IMG/VR virus record: IMGVR_UViG_3300035698_004489
Coordinates: 1-46,987 of that record
Origin: a virus
Reading direction: 5' to 3' (one strand)
Length of the DNA: 46,987 bases
The notes below the pieces were generated by a model that did not search any database, was not told the origin of the DNA, and saw only the letters and a program-made list of their open reading frames with translations. Shown one piece after another: positions 21,870 to 31,214 of this stretch (positions are counted from its first letter, which is position 1; every line of letters begins with the position of its first letter). A program made the position numbers and the translations under genes.

Positions 21870-22929
21870 GAAACAATGGAATCTCAAACTAATGAACGTT
21901 GAGGAAGCGTGGAAATACTCAACCGGTGAAGGCGTTGTAGTTGGTGTCCTTGATTCTGGAGTCGATGCTACACATCAAGACTTGGGATGGGGTGAGTATA
22001 TAGAGCTATCCGCATCCGATACTCGTAATATTATAAGAGATAAAACTAGTCATGTTTATGCTCAAATAGCCAAAGAAATACACCCGAAGATTTTGCCGGG
22101 TTGGGATTTTGTGCATAATGACGATTTCACCTTTGATCTCTACAGGCATGGCACATATATGGCTGGCATTATTGCCGCCGACAGAGACAACATAGGTATC
22201 GTTGGCGTCGCCCCTGATTGCAAAATTAGGCCGTATGTGGTACTGGATAGCGGCGGTTATGGCAATCAGTTTAATCTAGCGGCAGCCATCAACATAGCCG
22301 TTGAAGATGGATGCAACATAATCAATATGAGTCTGGCATGGTGGAATAAGGATAATGCTGTACAAAAAGCAGTGACCGCCGCTGTAAAAGCTGGCGTTAT
22401 ACTCATCGCCGCTACCGGCAATAACGACATGGAAAGAATTATGTACCCCGCCGCTTATGCTGGGGTGATAGCCGTCGGTGCTTGTAACTGTAGAGGTACC
22501 CGATGGGTGCATAGCGAAGAAAGAGGAAGTAACTACGGAGATAAACTACTTTGTATTTGTCCCGGAGACGGACAGCCTACGACCCAGAGGCTTCGTAGCA
22601 GACATACAAACGTAGACGCTACATCCGCTGCCACTGCCAACCTGAGTGGAGTGGCCGCGCTAATAAAGGGAGCTTATGGCTTTTTAGATACGGAAAAATT
22701 CGAGGAGTTGATACGGGAAGGATCGCATTTAACTTGTCAAAGTAATTTTGTTGGGTGTGGAGTTCCCGATGCTGGAGAGATGGTTCGGGCTGTAATGGCG
22801 GAACCGGCGCAACCAACTCCGACGAAGCTGGGCGGTATTGATCTTGAAATGTTTGTATCCGAGATTGAGTATGTGGAAGAGGGGCTAAAGAACATAAGGG
22901 AGTATGTTGAAGGGTTTATAAAGGGGTAG
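21841..22929 (+). CDS. Subtilisin-like serine protease (S8)
   Basis: This 362-residue protein has a catalytic Asp38 in GVLDSGVDATHQDL, His103 in RHGTYMAGIIA, oxyanion Asn194 in AATGNND and Ser262 in DATSAATANLSG. The complete triad suggests an active enzyme. No signal peptide or transmembrane segment is present, and there is no clear propeptide. A helical C-terminal tail of about 50 residues follows the fold. It overlaps the sigma-like gene by 29 bases and ends the plus-strand block. Possible targets are virion proteins, host regulators or the cell envelope. A head-maturation role is less likely, as the scaffold is a separate P22-like gene. Confidence 0.85.
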   Translation: MSKIQDPLYEKQWNLKLMNVEEAWKYSTGEGVVVGVLDSGVDATHQDLGWGEYIELSASDTRNIIRDKTSHVYAQIAKEIHPKILPGWDFVHNDDFTFDLYRHGTYMAGIIAADRDNIGIVGVAPDCKIRPYVVLDSGGYGNQFNLAAAINIAVEDGCNIINMSLAWWNKDNAVQKAVTAAVKAGVILIAATGNNDMERIMYPAAYAGVIAVGACNCRGTRWVHSEERGSNYGDKLLCICPGDGQPTTQRLRSRHTNVDATSAATANLSGVAALIKGAYGFLDTEKFEELIREGSHLTCQSNFVGCGVPDAGEMVRAVMAEPAQPTPTKLGGIDLEMFVSEIEYVEEGLKNIREYVEGFIKG

Positions 22930-22931
22930 CG

Positions 22932-22948
22932 TTACCACTTCTTGGTAA
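22932..22948. terminator. Weak hairpin at the convergent gene ends
   Basis: TTACCA (22932-22937) and TGGTAA (22943-22948) enclose five bases at the meeting point of the two blocks. Six base pairs and no T run make it a weak terminator candidate in either direction. Confidence 0.25.
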
Positions 22949-25900
22949 ACCCATCCTTGAAGCCCTTGACCGGAGAGGAGCCGAATCCTTTGAAGGTTGT
23001 GGGCTTTTTCTTTTTCTTTCTTTCTACTGGAAATATAAAGCTAATAGGAGATACGTCCTCCTCTACAACTCTTGCCCCCTGCTTGTAGAGGGCGTAACCA
23101 GGGATGTGAGCGGACATGGAGTTTACAAACTGTTTTATACCTTGGTCAAGTAAAAGATTATCTTCAGTAATAGAACCCCAACTCATCATGCCAATAGCTT
23201 CTGGTAGTTTATCTATTACTCCTACCGCTGCACTCGCTCCACCCATAAGCGCGCCTACCGTTGGCGATACAAAACCGGGAACCGGCCTTCCGAAAAGATA
23301 TGAAGTGGGCGCAGAAGCAGTGGCGGCGAGATGTGTAAGATCGAGACCCATTTTCTTTCCTGCAATATACAACGCAGCGGCTTTAACCCCTAAAGCCAAT
23401 ACTCCAAGACGCTCATAAGTGCGCAAAGGATGTCCAAAAACGTCCTCGCCCTTCAAGGCCATACGTCCAAGGGTGGGTATATGCCTTCCAAGAAAGTATT
23501 GCGGCCATGAAGTATATTTAGCAGCAAGTTTTCCAGCTTCAGAAGTAAGTATTGGAGGCATAGCAACTGAATCATACATAAATTGCGAAGTTGGTACCCC
23601 TATAAAGTCGTTCGCCCTTCGCATGTCCTGAAACATTCCTACATCAAGAGCATCAGCTAATACATCAGCAAATTTATCACCAGTTAAACTTCTGCGCTCT
23701 ATACCTAGCGTTCGTTTAGCAAAATCTGCAAGATCATCCATCAACCTCGGCGAACCCCTCTCGAAAATCTGATGCCATCCAGCAAGATAGGAGTGAGCAA
23801 CATTAAGTTGGTCGGTAAGCATTATTCCGCCGTAGCTGGTAAATCTGTCGGCTTCTTTGAGTTTTCCCCACTTTGCAGCATTCCTTATATCTACACCAGC
23901 AATCGGAACTCCGCGACCAGCCATCATCTTAGAAGTCTTTAATAGTTTGTGACCACCCTTGAGCGGCATCTCTTTCCATGCCCATGCAGAAGATTTTAAT
24001 CCGTAAAGTTGGTTATCCAGTTGAGTCTGAAATAAGTTTCTCGCACTTGGTCTTAACTGCTTCAACAATCCTCTATCAATGGCGTTCCTTGCTCTTCTCG
24101 AAAAGTTAACAAACGGCTGATCGGAAGCCTCCCACTTAGGTATAATCTTTTCCATCTGTTTCGATAGTGGATTAAATATACTATTCAAAGTAACATCTAT
24201 ATCTGACTGTATTCCCAAAGCAGATGAAGCCAATTTGTTAAACTCTTTTTGTATTCTACCGCGAAGCTCTATCGGCAAAGCCTTTATGGACGCCTCCATT
24301 TCAAGGAGACCGGGCTGTACTATGAAATGCTTGGCGGACATCAAATCCGCCGTTGACTCCACCTCCATGAAGGCGTACTTTATATCATCGGGTTCTAAAT
24401 CTTTACGAGCAATAACAATACCGCCGCTGGTTTTGGTGGGGGCTTTTCGTTCTCTTCTAAGTTTCTCTATTCTAGATTCTCTAAATCCCGTATCTGGCAA
24501 TTCGTGTTTTCTTGCAAACGCCTTTCTGCCTTCATCAAATTCCACAATCTTTGTTCTAGTGTGTCTAAAATAAGGTTCTTCAACAGGAGCTATGCCTTGT
24601 TTAATCAGTTCTGGATCACGAGTTATTTTACCCTGCTCTAATCCCATGTCTCGCCACTTGTTTACAAATAGCTCTGCGTTCTCTTGCGCTATATCATCCA
24701 TCCATGCGAGTTCTTCTGGAGACACAGCAGATACAAGCTCAACCGGCCATTCGTCAATTGGATTTCCGTCTGATACTCTAGCCATAGCCTCGTCAATAGC
24801 ATCATCCCACTTTCTACCAAACCTATTCTTGAATCTTCCTCGCAAATCAATAAGCCATTTGTTCTTACTATTGTGCAGAATCTTTGCCGTGTATACATTA
24901 TCATAAAACTTAGCAAGATCTCTCTCCATGCCGAACTGTGACCATACATGAACTGGTGGAGATATAGTTTTTCTATAAGCCCTAGCAATCCACCCATCAC
25001 GCACCTTTATGGGTACTTGACCTAGCACTCCTACCTGCCTGGAAAGGTCGTCTAGCTCATCAACGTTTAGTTGAAATATTTTAGTCTTTGGGGTTATCTT
25101 GCCGGGAGTTATTTCCGGTAACGTTCTAGTCTCTATCATCTTCTTCATATCCTTCGGCCTCATCCAGCCAGAAGGATTGTCGCGAGTGATTAAAGAATCA
25201 TTTAGATACTTTTGCCTGACAACACCCTTAAAGACATCATCTAAACTTGTTGCACCTTTGTAAATGTCATCAAAGGTTTCAGCCCCAGTCATTGCCATTG
25301 CAGCCCTCCAAGCTTCATCGGCATTCGGGTCTTGCAAAATTTTAACCAACCTTGTAGGCATATCATCACCGCCAGATTTTATCATCGCCTCGCTGGTAGA
25401 AATTAAAATATCATCCACAAGGTCTCCTGGATTTGCCTTTCGTATAAAGGGCTTTATTCTGGCCGGAAGCTTTAGCTTTGTTGCGCCCCGCACTCCTTTA
25501 GCAACTACATTATCTATACCTGCTCCAACGGCGACCTCAAGTGATATAGCAACGCTGAGTTCGGCGATAGCTTCATTCACACCTAAAACCTTACCTAACG
25601 ATGGATGTCTTTCAATGAACTTATCGTAGTCATATAAAGATTGCGGGAACACAGCACCGAGTGAGTTTCTTACAACCTTCGTTCCTCCACCGGCCCACGC
25701 TTCTTCTACTGCGAGTTCGTAGTCTCTTGCTGATGGTTTAGGATGGTTACCTTTTGGATCAGTTATTTGCCTTCTTTTCCAATCCGATATTACTCCGGCT
25801 ACAGCACCCACAAGCTGACGCGGACGAGCCTCTATATCTAATACATTGAGAAGCGTAGTTCCTGTAGCTATATTAGTAGCAGCGTCTCTTAATTCTATTG

Positions 25901-26225
25901 CCGCAAATCTATTAAAAAAACCACCCTTTTCTTCCATCTCATTCGCTATGTTATCTAACTCTTGATACGCCTCGTTACCTTCCAAATCACGTTCTGCTGC
26001 CTCTACACCAGATAACAATGACCAAAGGCTGGGTCTATCTTGTTCCTCCGGCGTAGCCATACCTATATCATTTGGAGGTACTCCCAGAGCGGCCTTCAAA
26101 TCACTTAGCATAGATGCGCTTGGATGCTCAAGTACTCCCTCCAAGCCCTCTTTAGGGGAAAGTATCCCCTCCAACCCTTCTTTAGGGTAGAGTATTCCCT
26201 CTAAGCCTTCTTTATTCGTTCCCAT
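22932..26225 (-). CDS. Large internal virion protein (ejection-protein candidate)
   Basis: This 1097-residue protein is the last late gene. It starts with three copies of a ten-residue KEGLEGIL unit (residues 5-34). The bulk is helical and amphipathic, with many basic and acidic patches and Gly/Ala-rich, weakly hydrophobic segments near the C-terminus (LGVKAAALYIAG, VGALMGGASAAVGVI). The end is very basic (RKKKKK...). Size, position after the tail hub and two other helical proteins, and absence of a tape measure suggest the large protein ejected with DNA in short-tailed phages (like T7 gp16 or P22 gp16/20 in role). No lytic transglycosylase motif is recognised. Confidence 0.65.
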   Translation of the reverse strand: MGTNKEGLEGILYPKEGLEGILSPKEGLEGVLEHPSASMLSDLKAALGVPPNDIGMATPEEQDRPSLWSLLSGVEAAERDLEGNEAYQELDNIANEMEEKGGFFNRFAAIELRDAATNIATGTTLLNVLDIEARPRQLVGAVAGVISDWKRRQITDPKGNHPKPSARDYELAVEEAWAGGGTKVVRNSLGAVFPQSLYDYDKFIERHPSLGKVLGVNEAIAELSVAISLEVAVGAGIDNVVAKGVRGATKLKLPARIKPFIRKANPGDLVDDILISTSEAMIKSGGDDMPTRLVKILQDPNADEAWRAAMAMTGAETFDDIYKGATSLDDVFKGVVRQKYLNDSLITRDNPSGWMRPKDMKKMIETRTLPEITPGKITPKTKIFQLNVDELDDLSRQVGVLGQVPIKVRDGWIARAYRKTISPPVHVWSQFGMERDLAKFYDNVYTAKILHNSKNKWLIDLRGRFKNRFGRKWDDAIDEAMARVSDGNPIDEWPVELVSAVSPEELAWMDDIAQENAELFVNKWRDMGLEQGKITRDPELIKQGIAPVEEPYFRHTRTKIVEFDEGRKAFARKHELPDTGFRESRIEKLRRERKAPTKTSGGIVIARKDLEPDDIKYAFMEVESTADLMSAKHFIVQPGLLEMEASIKALPIELRGRIQKEFNKLASSALGIQSDIDVTLNSIFNPLSKQMEKIIPKWEASDQPFVNFSRRARNAIDRGLLKQLRPSARNLFQTQLDNQLYGLKSSAWAWKEMPLKGGHKLLKTSKMMAGRGVPIAGVDIRNAAKWGKLKEADRFTSYGGIMLTDQLNVAHSYLAGWHQIFERGSPRLMDDLADFAKRTLGIERRSLTGDKFADVLADALDVGMFQDMRRANDFIGVPTSQFMYDSVAMPPILTSEAGKLAAKYTSWPQYFLGRHIPTLGRMALKGEDVFGHPLRTYERLGVLALGVKAAALYIAGKKMGLDLTHLAATASAPTSYLFGRPVPGFVSPTVGALMGGASAAVGVIDKLPEAIGMMSWGSITEDNLLLDQGIKQFVNSMSAHIPGYALYKQGARVVEEDVSPISFIFPVERKKKKKPTTFKGFGSSPVKGFKDGFTKKW
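26124..26213 (-). repeat. Three 30-base in-frame repeats (KEGLEGIL units)
   Basis: Residues 5-14, 15-24 and 25-34 of the 1097-residue protein are near copies (KEGLEGILYP, KEGLEGILSP, KEGLEGVLEH). The DNA copies differ mostly at wobble bases, so they have been kept at protein level. Confidence 0.85.
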
Positions 26226-27927
26226 TACGCTTTAAACCCCATATCCTTTTAACTTTACTTACAGGAAATCTACTTGTTACTTTGTGAAGAGGTTTGGCTC
26301 CAGCATATTCTTTTCTAGATAAGGGTCTCCCTTGAACTTGAAAAGAAATATAATTCATAATCGAAATGGCATCGTCACGAGACAAGCCCTCCTCTTCTAG
26401 AGCCCTTACTCCTCCCCATGCAAAATCTACGAAGTCCTCTGGAGCGTAGTACGAATTGCCAGAAAAATAATCCATAACTTCTAGCACGCGCTCTTCAAGA
26501 TGTTTTCTGGAAACACCCCCCGGTATCTCTACATAGTCTAGGGTGGTAGATAAATGCTTTAAAGCCGCCTCTTTTGTTGGCAACACTTTCGATACCGGTG
26601 ACTTGGTTCTACTTGATATAGTTGGTGTATCTACATTTATCGAAGGCGATATATCTTCTATAGATTCACCCACATCCTTAAACGTTCTTCGAGCTTCGGT
26701 TAACTTACTTACAGATTTTGTTTTTGGAACAGTGGCGGGGGCTTTACTTATCGGACGCTGTGCTTTTTCTTTTATTGCACCATATACATAATCTTTCATT
26801 GCAGCAGCATCAGATTCGGAAAAGCCGCTTTTTATTAACGCTGGCTTGGTCAGTGCTTCCCAATTGGCATCCAGCTCATTTTTTGTCCATTCTGTACGCA
26901 TTTTCTGGAGTCTGTCAATAAAGAGTGTTTGCGATACGCTAGCAGGGAGTGTTATATCAGGTAATCCAATTTCTTCCAAAGTTTGTGATGTTTCTTGTGG
27001 TGCTGGAGTCGGAGCGGTTGGAGTCACAACTGGAGTATCGGCAGGCCGTACTCCCTTTTCCGCATCTTTTCCGAAAAGTTTCTGTACAAAGGATTTTTCT
27101 TTGTCAAACTCCTCTAGCCCTTGAATGCTTCGTACACCTATTGGCTCAACACCAAGATCGATCAAGGCTCTACTCAAATCATCGTAACCGCCCAAAACAT
27201 TTCCAGCCGCTCTGTTATATGATGGAAGTAAATCCACCCTTTTTGTAGGCCAATCAGGATCGGGTATATCCATCTCAAGAGATATGCGCTCAAATGCTAT
27301 TTCGGCCATTCTGATTCTTCCATATATCGGAGTTAATCGAGGGTCTTGACTCAGTGGTTTATCAAAATCACCAAGCTCTGCTCTTTTATCAAGTATCTCT
27401 AGGGCAATATCTTTTTTATAATCGGCAAGTGATTCAGACCGAGTATATTCGGTAGTCGCGGCTGAAACTTTTGCATCAGCAACCATTTTGTCTGCGGCAG
27501 TCCTCGCATCCGCAACTAATTTATCGGCATCTTCTTTGTTGGTTGTTGATACTTTACTGGCCTCTACCCTTGCATCAGCAACAAGTTTAGCTGCATTCTT
27601 CTGGACAGTATCTAAATTTTCTGCCGCAAGAGTAGCCGCCGCCTGTGCATCCTCTTGAAGGTCTATCTTGAGGTCTCTTTCTTTTTGTTTTTCTATATTG
27701 GCGGACTGTAGCTGTTCGCGCTGGAGTCCCGTAGTCTCTTTATGTCTAGCCGTAGCACCCCGCTCCCTCATAAGGGTAGGCAGTATAGCTTTGAGCATAT
27801 CATAACTCTGCACGCCCTTAGCCGCTTCTTGTTTTTCAAGTTCTTTCTTTTGTGCGCTAGCAGTCTTAGCAAGCGTTCCTAAAAAAGTAATTGCCTTGCT
27901 AGGTACATATTTTCCACTACTCCCCAC
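26212..27927 (-). CDS. Internal virion protein with coiled coils
   Basis: GTG at 27927 is eight bases after AGGAGG. In the 571 residues, 45-190 are a long coiled coil with repeated KLVADARVEA, KLVADARTAA and KMVADAKVSA units. A Pro/Thr-rich linker (about 300-320) and several helical C-terminal parts follow. The stop overlaps the next gene by 14 bases. It resembles middle-sized ejection or core proteins of podoviruses by shape and position. No enzyme motif is seen. Confidence 0.6.
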   Translation of the reverse strand: MGSSGKYVPSKAITFLGTLAKTASAQKKELEKQEAAKGVQSYDMLKAILPTLMRERGATARHKETTGLQREQLQSANIEKQKERDLKIDLQEDAQAAATLAAENLDTVQKNAAKLVADARVEASKVSTTNKEDADKLVADARTAADKMVADAKVSAATTEYTRSESLADYKKDIALEILDKRAELGDFDKPLSQDPRLTPIYGRIRMAEIAFERISLEMDIPDPDWPTKRVDLLPSYNRAAGNVLGGYDDLSRALIDLGVEPIGVRSIQGLEEFDKEKSFVQKLFGKDAEKGVRPADTPVVTPTAPTPAPQETSQTLEEIGLPDITLPASVSQTLFIDRLQKMRTEWTKNELDANWEALTKPALIKSGFSESDAAAMKDYVYGAIKEKAQRPISKAPATVPKTKSVSKLTEARRTFKDVGESIEDISPSINVDTPTISSRTKSPVSKVLPTKEAALKHLSTTLDYVEIPGGVSRKHLEERVLEVMDYFSGNSYYAPEDFVDFAWGGVRALEEEGLSRDDAISIMNYISFQVQGRPLSRKEYAGAKPLHKVTSRFPVSKVKRIWGLKRNGNE

Positions 27928-27939
27928 TTTACTCGCCTC

Positions 27940-28668
27940 CTAACCTGTGTATTCGTCGTACTGCTTTAAAGGATCGTATGGTTGTTGATACATTGGAGGA
28001 AGTTGCTGAGGTTGCCGAGACTGCTGCTGTTGACCCATATTAGCAAAGTTCATAATCTCCTGCAAGCCCATCATTGGATTGGAGTCAGGTTTTTGCCATG
28101 CCTTCGTCATTATAGCCTCAAGTACACTACCCCATGCCTCATTCTCTGCTTGCTGTTTCTGGTACTGCATTTGAGTCTGTAGCACCTGAGCCTGAAGATC
28201 AAACGCTGCTCCCTGCTGCTGCAATCCAATTGTTTGCAATCCAGTCTGAGCCATAGCATTAGCCAAAGCATTTACACCACCCTGTCTAATATCTTGTTCT
28301 CTTTCAAAGCCAGCACCAGAACTGTATACACCCCTACCCGCTCTACTTATTCTATCCTGCTGTATGCCTTGGGATACCTGACCACCAATGAGTCTTTCTT
28401 GAGCCTCCATATTTCTAATTCCAGCCGCAGTAATATCTGCCGATAAGGGTTGGCGGAGAGCCATCTCTGGCGAGGTTCTGTCTAGTTTGGTTTGGTAATT
28501 AGATTGTTTAATTAACTCACCGGGTAATGATCCAAATAAATATGGTAGATATTTTTGAGTCCACGGAATGTCTACGTCTCTAGCTTTTAATTCCTGTTCT
28601 TGCGCTGATACATTACCCCTTGTATCGTACAAGGTTTTTGCCGCGCCAAGTACTGATGTCCAACCCAT
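27940..28668 (-). CDS. Gln/Ala-rich internal virion protein
   Basis: The ATG at 28668 is eight bases after GAGGTGA and is preferred over one at 28674, which touches the site. The 242-residue product has a short hydrophobic start (MGWTSVLGAAKTLY), then a helical Gln- and Ala-rich body (NALANAMAQTGLQTIGLQQQG, QTQMQYQKQQAENEA). The C-terminus is Pro/Gln-rich. Composition and place match small DNA-transfer or core proteins of short-tailed phages such as T7 gp14. The assignment is by analogy. Confidence 0.6.
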   Translation of the reverse strand: MGWTSVLGAAKTLYDTRGNVSAQEQELKARDVDIPWTQKYLPYLFGSLPGELIKQSNYQTKLDRTSPEMALRQPLSADITAAGIRNMEAQERLIGGQVSQGIQQDRISRAGRGVYSSGAGFEREQDIRQGGVNALANAMAQTGLQTIGLQQQGAAFDLQAQVLQTQMQYQKQQAENEAWGSVLEAIMTKAWQKPDSNPMMGLQEIMNFANMGQQQQSRQPQQLPPMYQQPYDPLKQYDEYTG

Positions 28669-28674
28669 CTTCAT

Positions 28675-28806
28675 TCACCTCGGTTTCTCTTGTTTGATTA
28701 TATTCGTCTGAGTTATAATAGCTGGAGCAGCTCTATCTTTTCTAGTTCTAACGGTTCTTGCTGGTGGAGAATGCCTATCCGATAATACCTTGTGATTTTT
28801 AACCAC
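28675..28806 (-). CDS. Possible 43-residue basic protein
   Basis: The GTG at 28806, overlapping the tail-hub stop, follows AAGGAGG by ten bases. The frame ends in TGA at 28677-28675, touching the next ATG. The product is basic and Pro/Arg-rich (SDRHSPPARTVRTRKDRA). The fit between neighbours is exact, but the product has no family and could be a translated spacer. Confidence 0.45.
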   Translation of the reverse strand: MVKNHKVLSDRHSPPARTVRTRKDRAAPAIITQTNIIKQEKPR

Positions 28807-30643
28807 TGTGCCCAAGCCTCCTTAAGAATAGATATGTTAAAGATTCAATAGAGCCGGCAGTCCACGTTATCTCCAAAGAAAATAACCTACCCGCTATACC
28901 GCTAAAGCCTACCGGCCCGTCAAAGCTGGTTGGAGACTGTGTTTCTTCTAGAGTATCATCCTGATTATAAAGGTTCATAGTAACACCGGTGAGTCCGTTC
29001 TGTTGTACTTGAATACCCCTGATTACTGCGTGCATAACTCCGTTGCGTAGGTTCAACCATGCGTGCCGTAGTTTGGCCGTGATGGACGTTCCGTTGTCGT
29101 CAATGGCGTCTGGGTCGTAATAGTGATTCAATTTGCGCCCTGTCCCCCCTATGGAACGCCCCTGGGCGTCCACACAGAAACATGATACATTGACGTTGGT
29201 ATCGTACCCCCAACGTCCTGTGGCGATATGACACACAAATGCGTTCCCTGACGGCTGTGATAGTACATAGAACGCCTCGTTGTCATCGTCAGTATACACC
29301 ACCCCTGCACATTCGTTGGATAGACCTGCGAGGTTGTTTATGTTTTTGGATAGTCTGGTTATGGTTGATGAGGTTATCATCCAGACGCCATGAACATTGT
29401 TGTAAAATATCAGAGCGTCATCTCCATAAGACGCTAACGACCTTGGAGCGGTACACCCTAAACCAAACTCGGTTTGACTACCGGTAACCTCTCCACCAGC
29501 GACCACTTCCATTATTGGCTGTGCTTCTGGATCTCCTGCTATAACATAAATTGAGCGTTTCTTGAAGATGTAAAGGGAGTTTCCCCTCACTGCTAGACAG
29601 GTAATAACATCTCCGTCGTCCTTCCTGACTTCTATCCAATTGTCTGACGGCCATTGCTCTGGCTCTCCTATAGCTGAGTATCTAAGAACTGAAGGGTCGG
29701 TAAGCGTATTCACCCCGTAGATTCTATCTTTATAATAAGTAAATAATGTTAATCCAGCCTCTGGTGGAGTCCAGTCTATACTCGTGTCTAAAGGGGGGTA
29801 CTTAACTAGATTCTTATCAAGATCGGCATTACCTATTCCGTCAATAAACGCATGACTCGTATTTTCAAGTTCTGCTAGTCTAAAATATGTAGAAGTCTCT
29901 AACGATTGCGGGTTGTCCTCTATTCTAGTTCCATAAAGTTCTATGTTTGTCACCTGCGGGTCGGGAGAGGCTTGAACAGTTACGCTTCGCTTAAACAAAT
30001 TGAATACATCCTGAGCCGCATTTTCGGCAACTCCATCAGAGTCATGCGTTGCGGAGAACAAAGACGCCGTGTAGTCTTGTAGTGAAGTCCACCCACCTTT
30101 ACGGCGCGTATATCTATACTTATACCTTCTCCATCCGGCTATATTTACCGCATTAAGAGGAGCGGTACTCTTAACTATAATTGGAAGGTCGGTAGGTGCT
30201 GAAATTCCTACCCGTTCATAATCTATAGCATCATACTTGTACGGTACGTTGACCCCGTCCCCTATAATAGCCCAATCAGTATACTCCACAATCCAGACAT
30301 CTGAAGTTCCAAGCGGGTAGCCATCGTTTATCTCGATGTAATCATCGTTACCTATCTCCCAAGCAAACAGTTTAGTACCAGAGCTATAAAGATATTCACG
30401 ATAGAAGTTGGCAATGCCGGCATTACTCCACTCTCTTGAATACTCGTACACAACGTCAATGGTTCCATCTGATAAATCATCTGCATCAAGACAGGACTGC
30501 CCGCCTCTGAACTTTGTATCACCAGTATTTGTTCTTATATTCTCAGAGTCAAGCAGTGATGTATGCGGAGCTTTACCGCGACCAGAGTTTGTTCCTGATA
30601 CAAGTAATCCTAAATCAAATGTCGGTATGTTGCGATAATTCAT
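28799..30643 (-). CDS. Tail hub/stabilisation protein (P22 gp10-like)
   Basis: This 614-residue beta-rich protein resembles phage stabilisation or tail-hub proteins with a beta-propeller plan. Landmarks include YRNIPTFDLGLLV at the start, LFTYYKDRIYGV, VRGNSLYIFKKRSIYVIAG and FYNNVHGVWMITSSTITRLS, each like a propeller blade. It would form the short tail tube or nozzle below the portal and adaptor. The length is close to that of such proteins. It follows the small 53-residue gene. Confidence 0.65.
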   Translation of the reverse strand: MNYRNIPTFDLGLLVSGTNSGRGKAPHTSLLDSENIRTNTGDTKFRGGQSCLDADDLSDGTIDVVYEYSREWSNAGIANFYREYLYSSGTKLFAWEIGNDDYIEINDGYPLGTSDVWIVEYTDWAIIGDGVNVPYKYDAIDYERVGISAPTDLPIIVKSTAPLNAVNIAGWRRYKYRYTRRKGGWTSLQDYTASLFSATHDSDGVAENAAQDVFNLFKRSVTVQASPDPQVTNIELYGTRIEDNPQSLETSTYFRLAELENTSHAFIDGIGNADLDKNLVKYPPLDTSIDWTPPEAGLTLFTYYKDRIYGVNTLTDPSVLRYSAIGEPEQWPSDNWIEVRKDDGDVITCLAVRGNSLYIFKKRSIYVIAGDPEAQPIMEVVAGGEVTGSQTEFGLGCTAPRSLASYGDDALIFYNNVHGVWMITSSTITRLSKNINNLAGLSNECAGVVYTDDDNEAFYVLSQPSGNAFVCHIATGRWGYDTNVNVSCFCVDAQGRSIGGTGRKLNHYYDPDAIDDNGTSITAKLRHAWLNLRNGVMHAVIRGIQVQQNGLTGVTMNLYNQDDTLEETQSPTSFDGPVGFSGIAGRLFSLEITWTAGSIESLTYLFLRRLGHSG

Positions 30644-30776
30644 GTTTAAGTTTAATCTCCGCTTCAGGCTTGCCTAACCACCCAATGCGATCCCCTGTTA
30701 GTATTCGCTCTATACAAGATGCCAGAAAGCCATCATATCCATATAGCTCAATTCTTCCATCTTTACAGATTGTCAT
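30615..30776 (-). CDS. Small 53-residue protein
   Basis: ATG at 30776 follows AAGGAGCGGGGCAAA; the stop lies 28 bases inside the tail-hub gene. The product begins MTICKDGRIELYGYDGFLA and ends in a charged helix. It is not recognised. The same 15-base ribosome site also serves the phosphatase gene upstream. Confidence 0.6.
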   Translation of the reverse strand: MTICKDGRIELYGYDGFLASCIERILTGDRIGWLGKPEAEIKLKHELSQHTDI

Positions 30777-30791
30777 TTTGCCCCGCTCCTT
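30777..30791 (-). repeat. Direct repeat D, downstream copy (RBS)
   Basis: AAGGAGCGGGGCAAA in mRNA sense, starting on the base after the phosphatase stop (30794-30792) and serving the 53-residue gene. It is identical to 31228-31214. Confidence 0.85.
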
Positions 30792-31214
30792 TCACCAAAT
30801 AAACCCTTTATCTATCATCCAGTTCTTTTTATCTTTGACCTGCGCCCTTTTTATAGCTTTCTTGAATTTCACATTCCTATATACATTCAACCAATGAGCC
30901 GCTACCAATGCCGACCGATTATTACCAGCCGCACAATGAATTAAGATATTATCATCTCGTCTTGCGTGAGTATATACAGCTAAATCAAGTACGGCGGCAG
31001 CAGCATTAAGATCATTCTTGAAAGCCAGTCCTAACTTGGGATCATCTAATCCCCATTTAAGATAAACACAATCAGGAAAAATTGGTGTAGCAATATCATT
31101 ACAAACATTGAAGACAATACCAATACCAAACTTCTTTAACAACGTTTCATTACTTGCGTCTTTTAGATTGCCTATATAAATCATAGGCTTATTTGTTCCT
31201 TCTAATAATCTCAT
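30792..31214 (-). CDS. Dual-specificity/tyrosine phosphatase-like protein (cassette D)
   Basis: This 140-residue protein has ILIHCAAGNNRSA with H93, C94 and R100, the HCx5R phosphate-binding loop of cysteine phosphatases. D57/D58 in GLDDPK could be the general acid. The compact size fits the dual-specificity group. The substrate may be phosphoprotein, RNA end or sugar phosphate. It lies between structural genes and is bounded by two copies of the same 15-base ribosome site, so it looks like an added gene. Its ATG is at 31214. Confidence 0.8.
   Translation of the reverse strand: MRLLEGTNKPMIYIGNLKDASNETLLKKFGIGIVFNVCNDIATPIFPDCVYLKWGLDDPKLGLAFKNDLNAAAAVLDLAVYTHARRDDNILIHCAAGNNRSALVAAHWLNVYRNVKFKKAIKRAQVKDKKNWMIDKGFIW

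Noticed and set aside
24235-24906. Plus-strand frames inside the 1097-residue gene
   Set aside because: Shadows on the opposite strand of a well-supported late gene with no ribosome sites.
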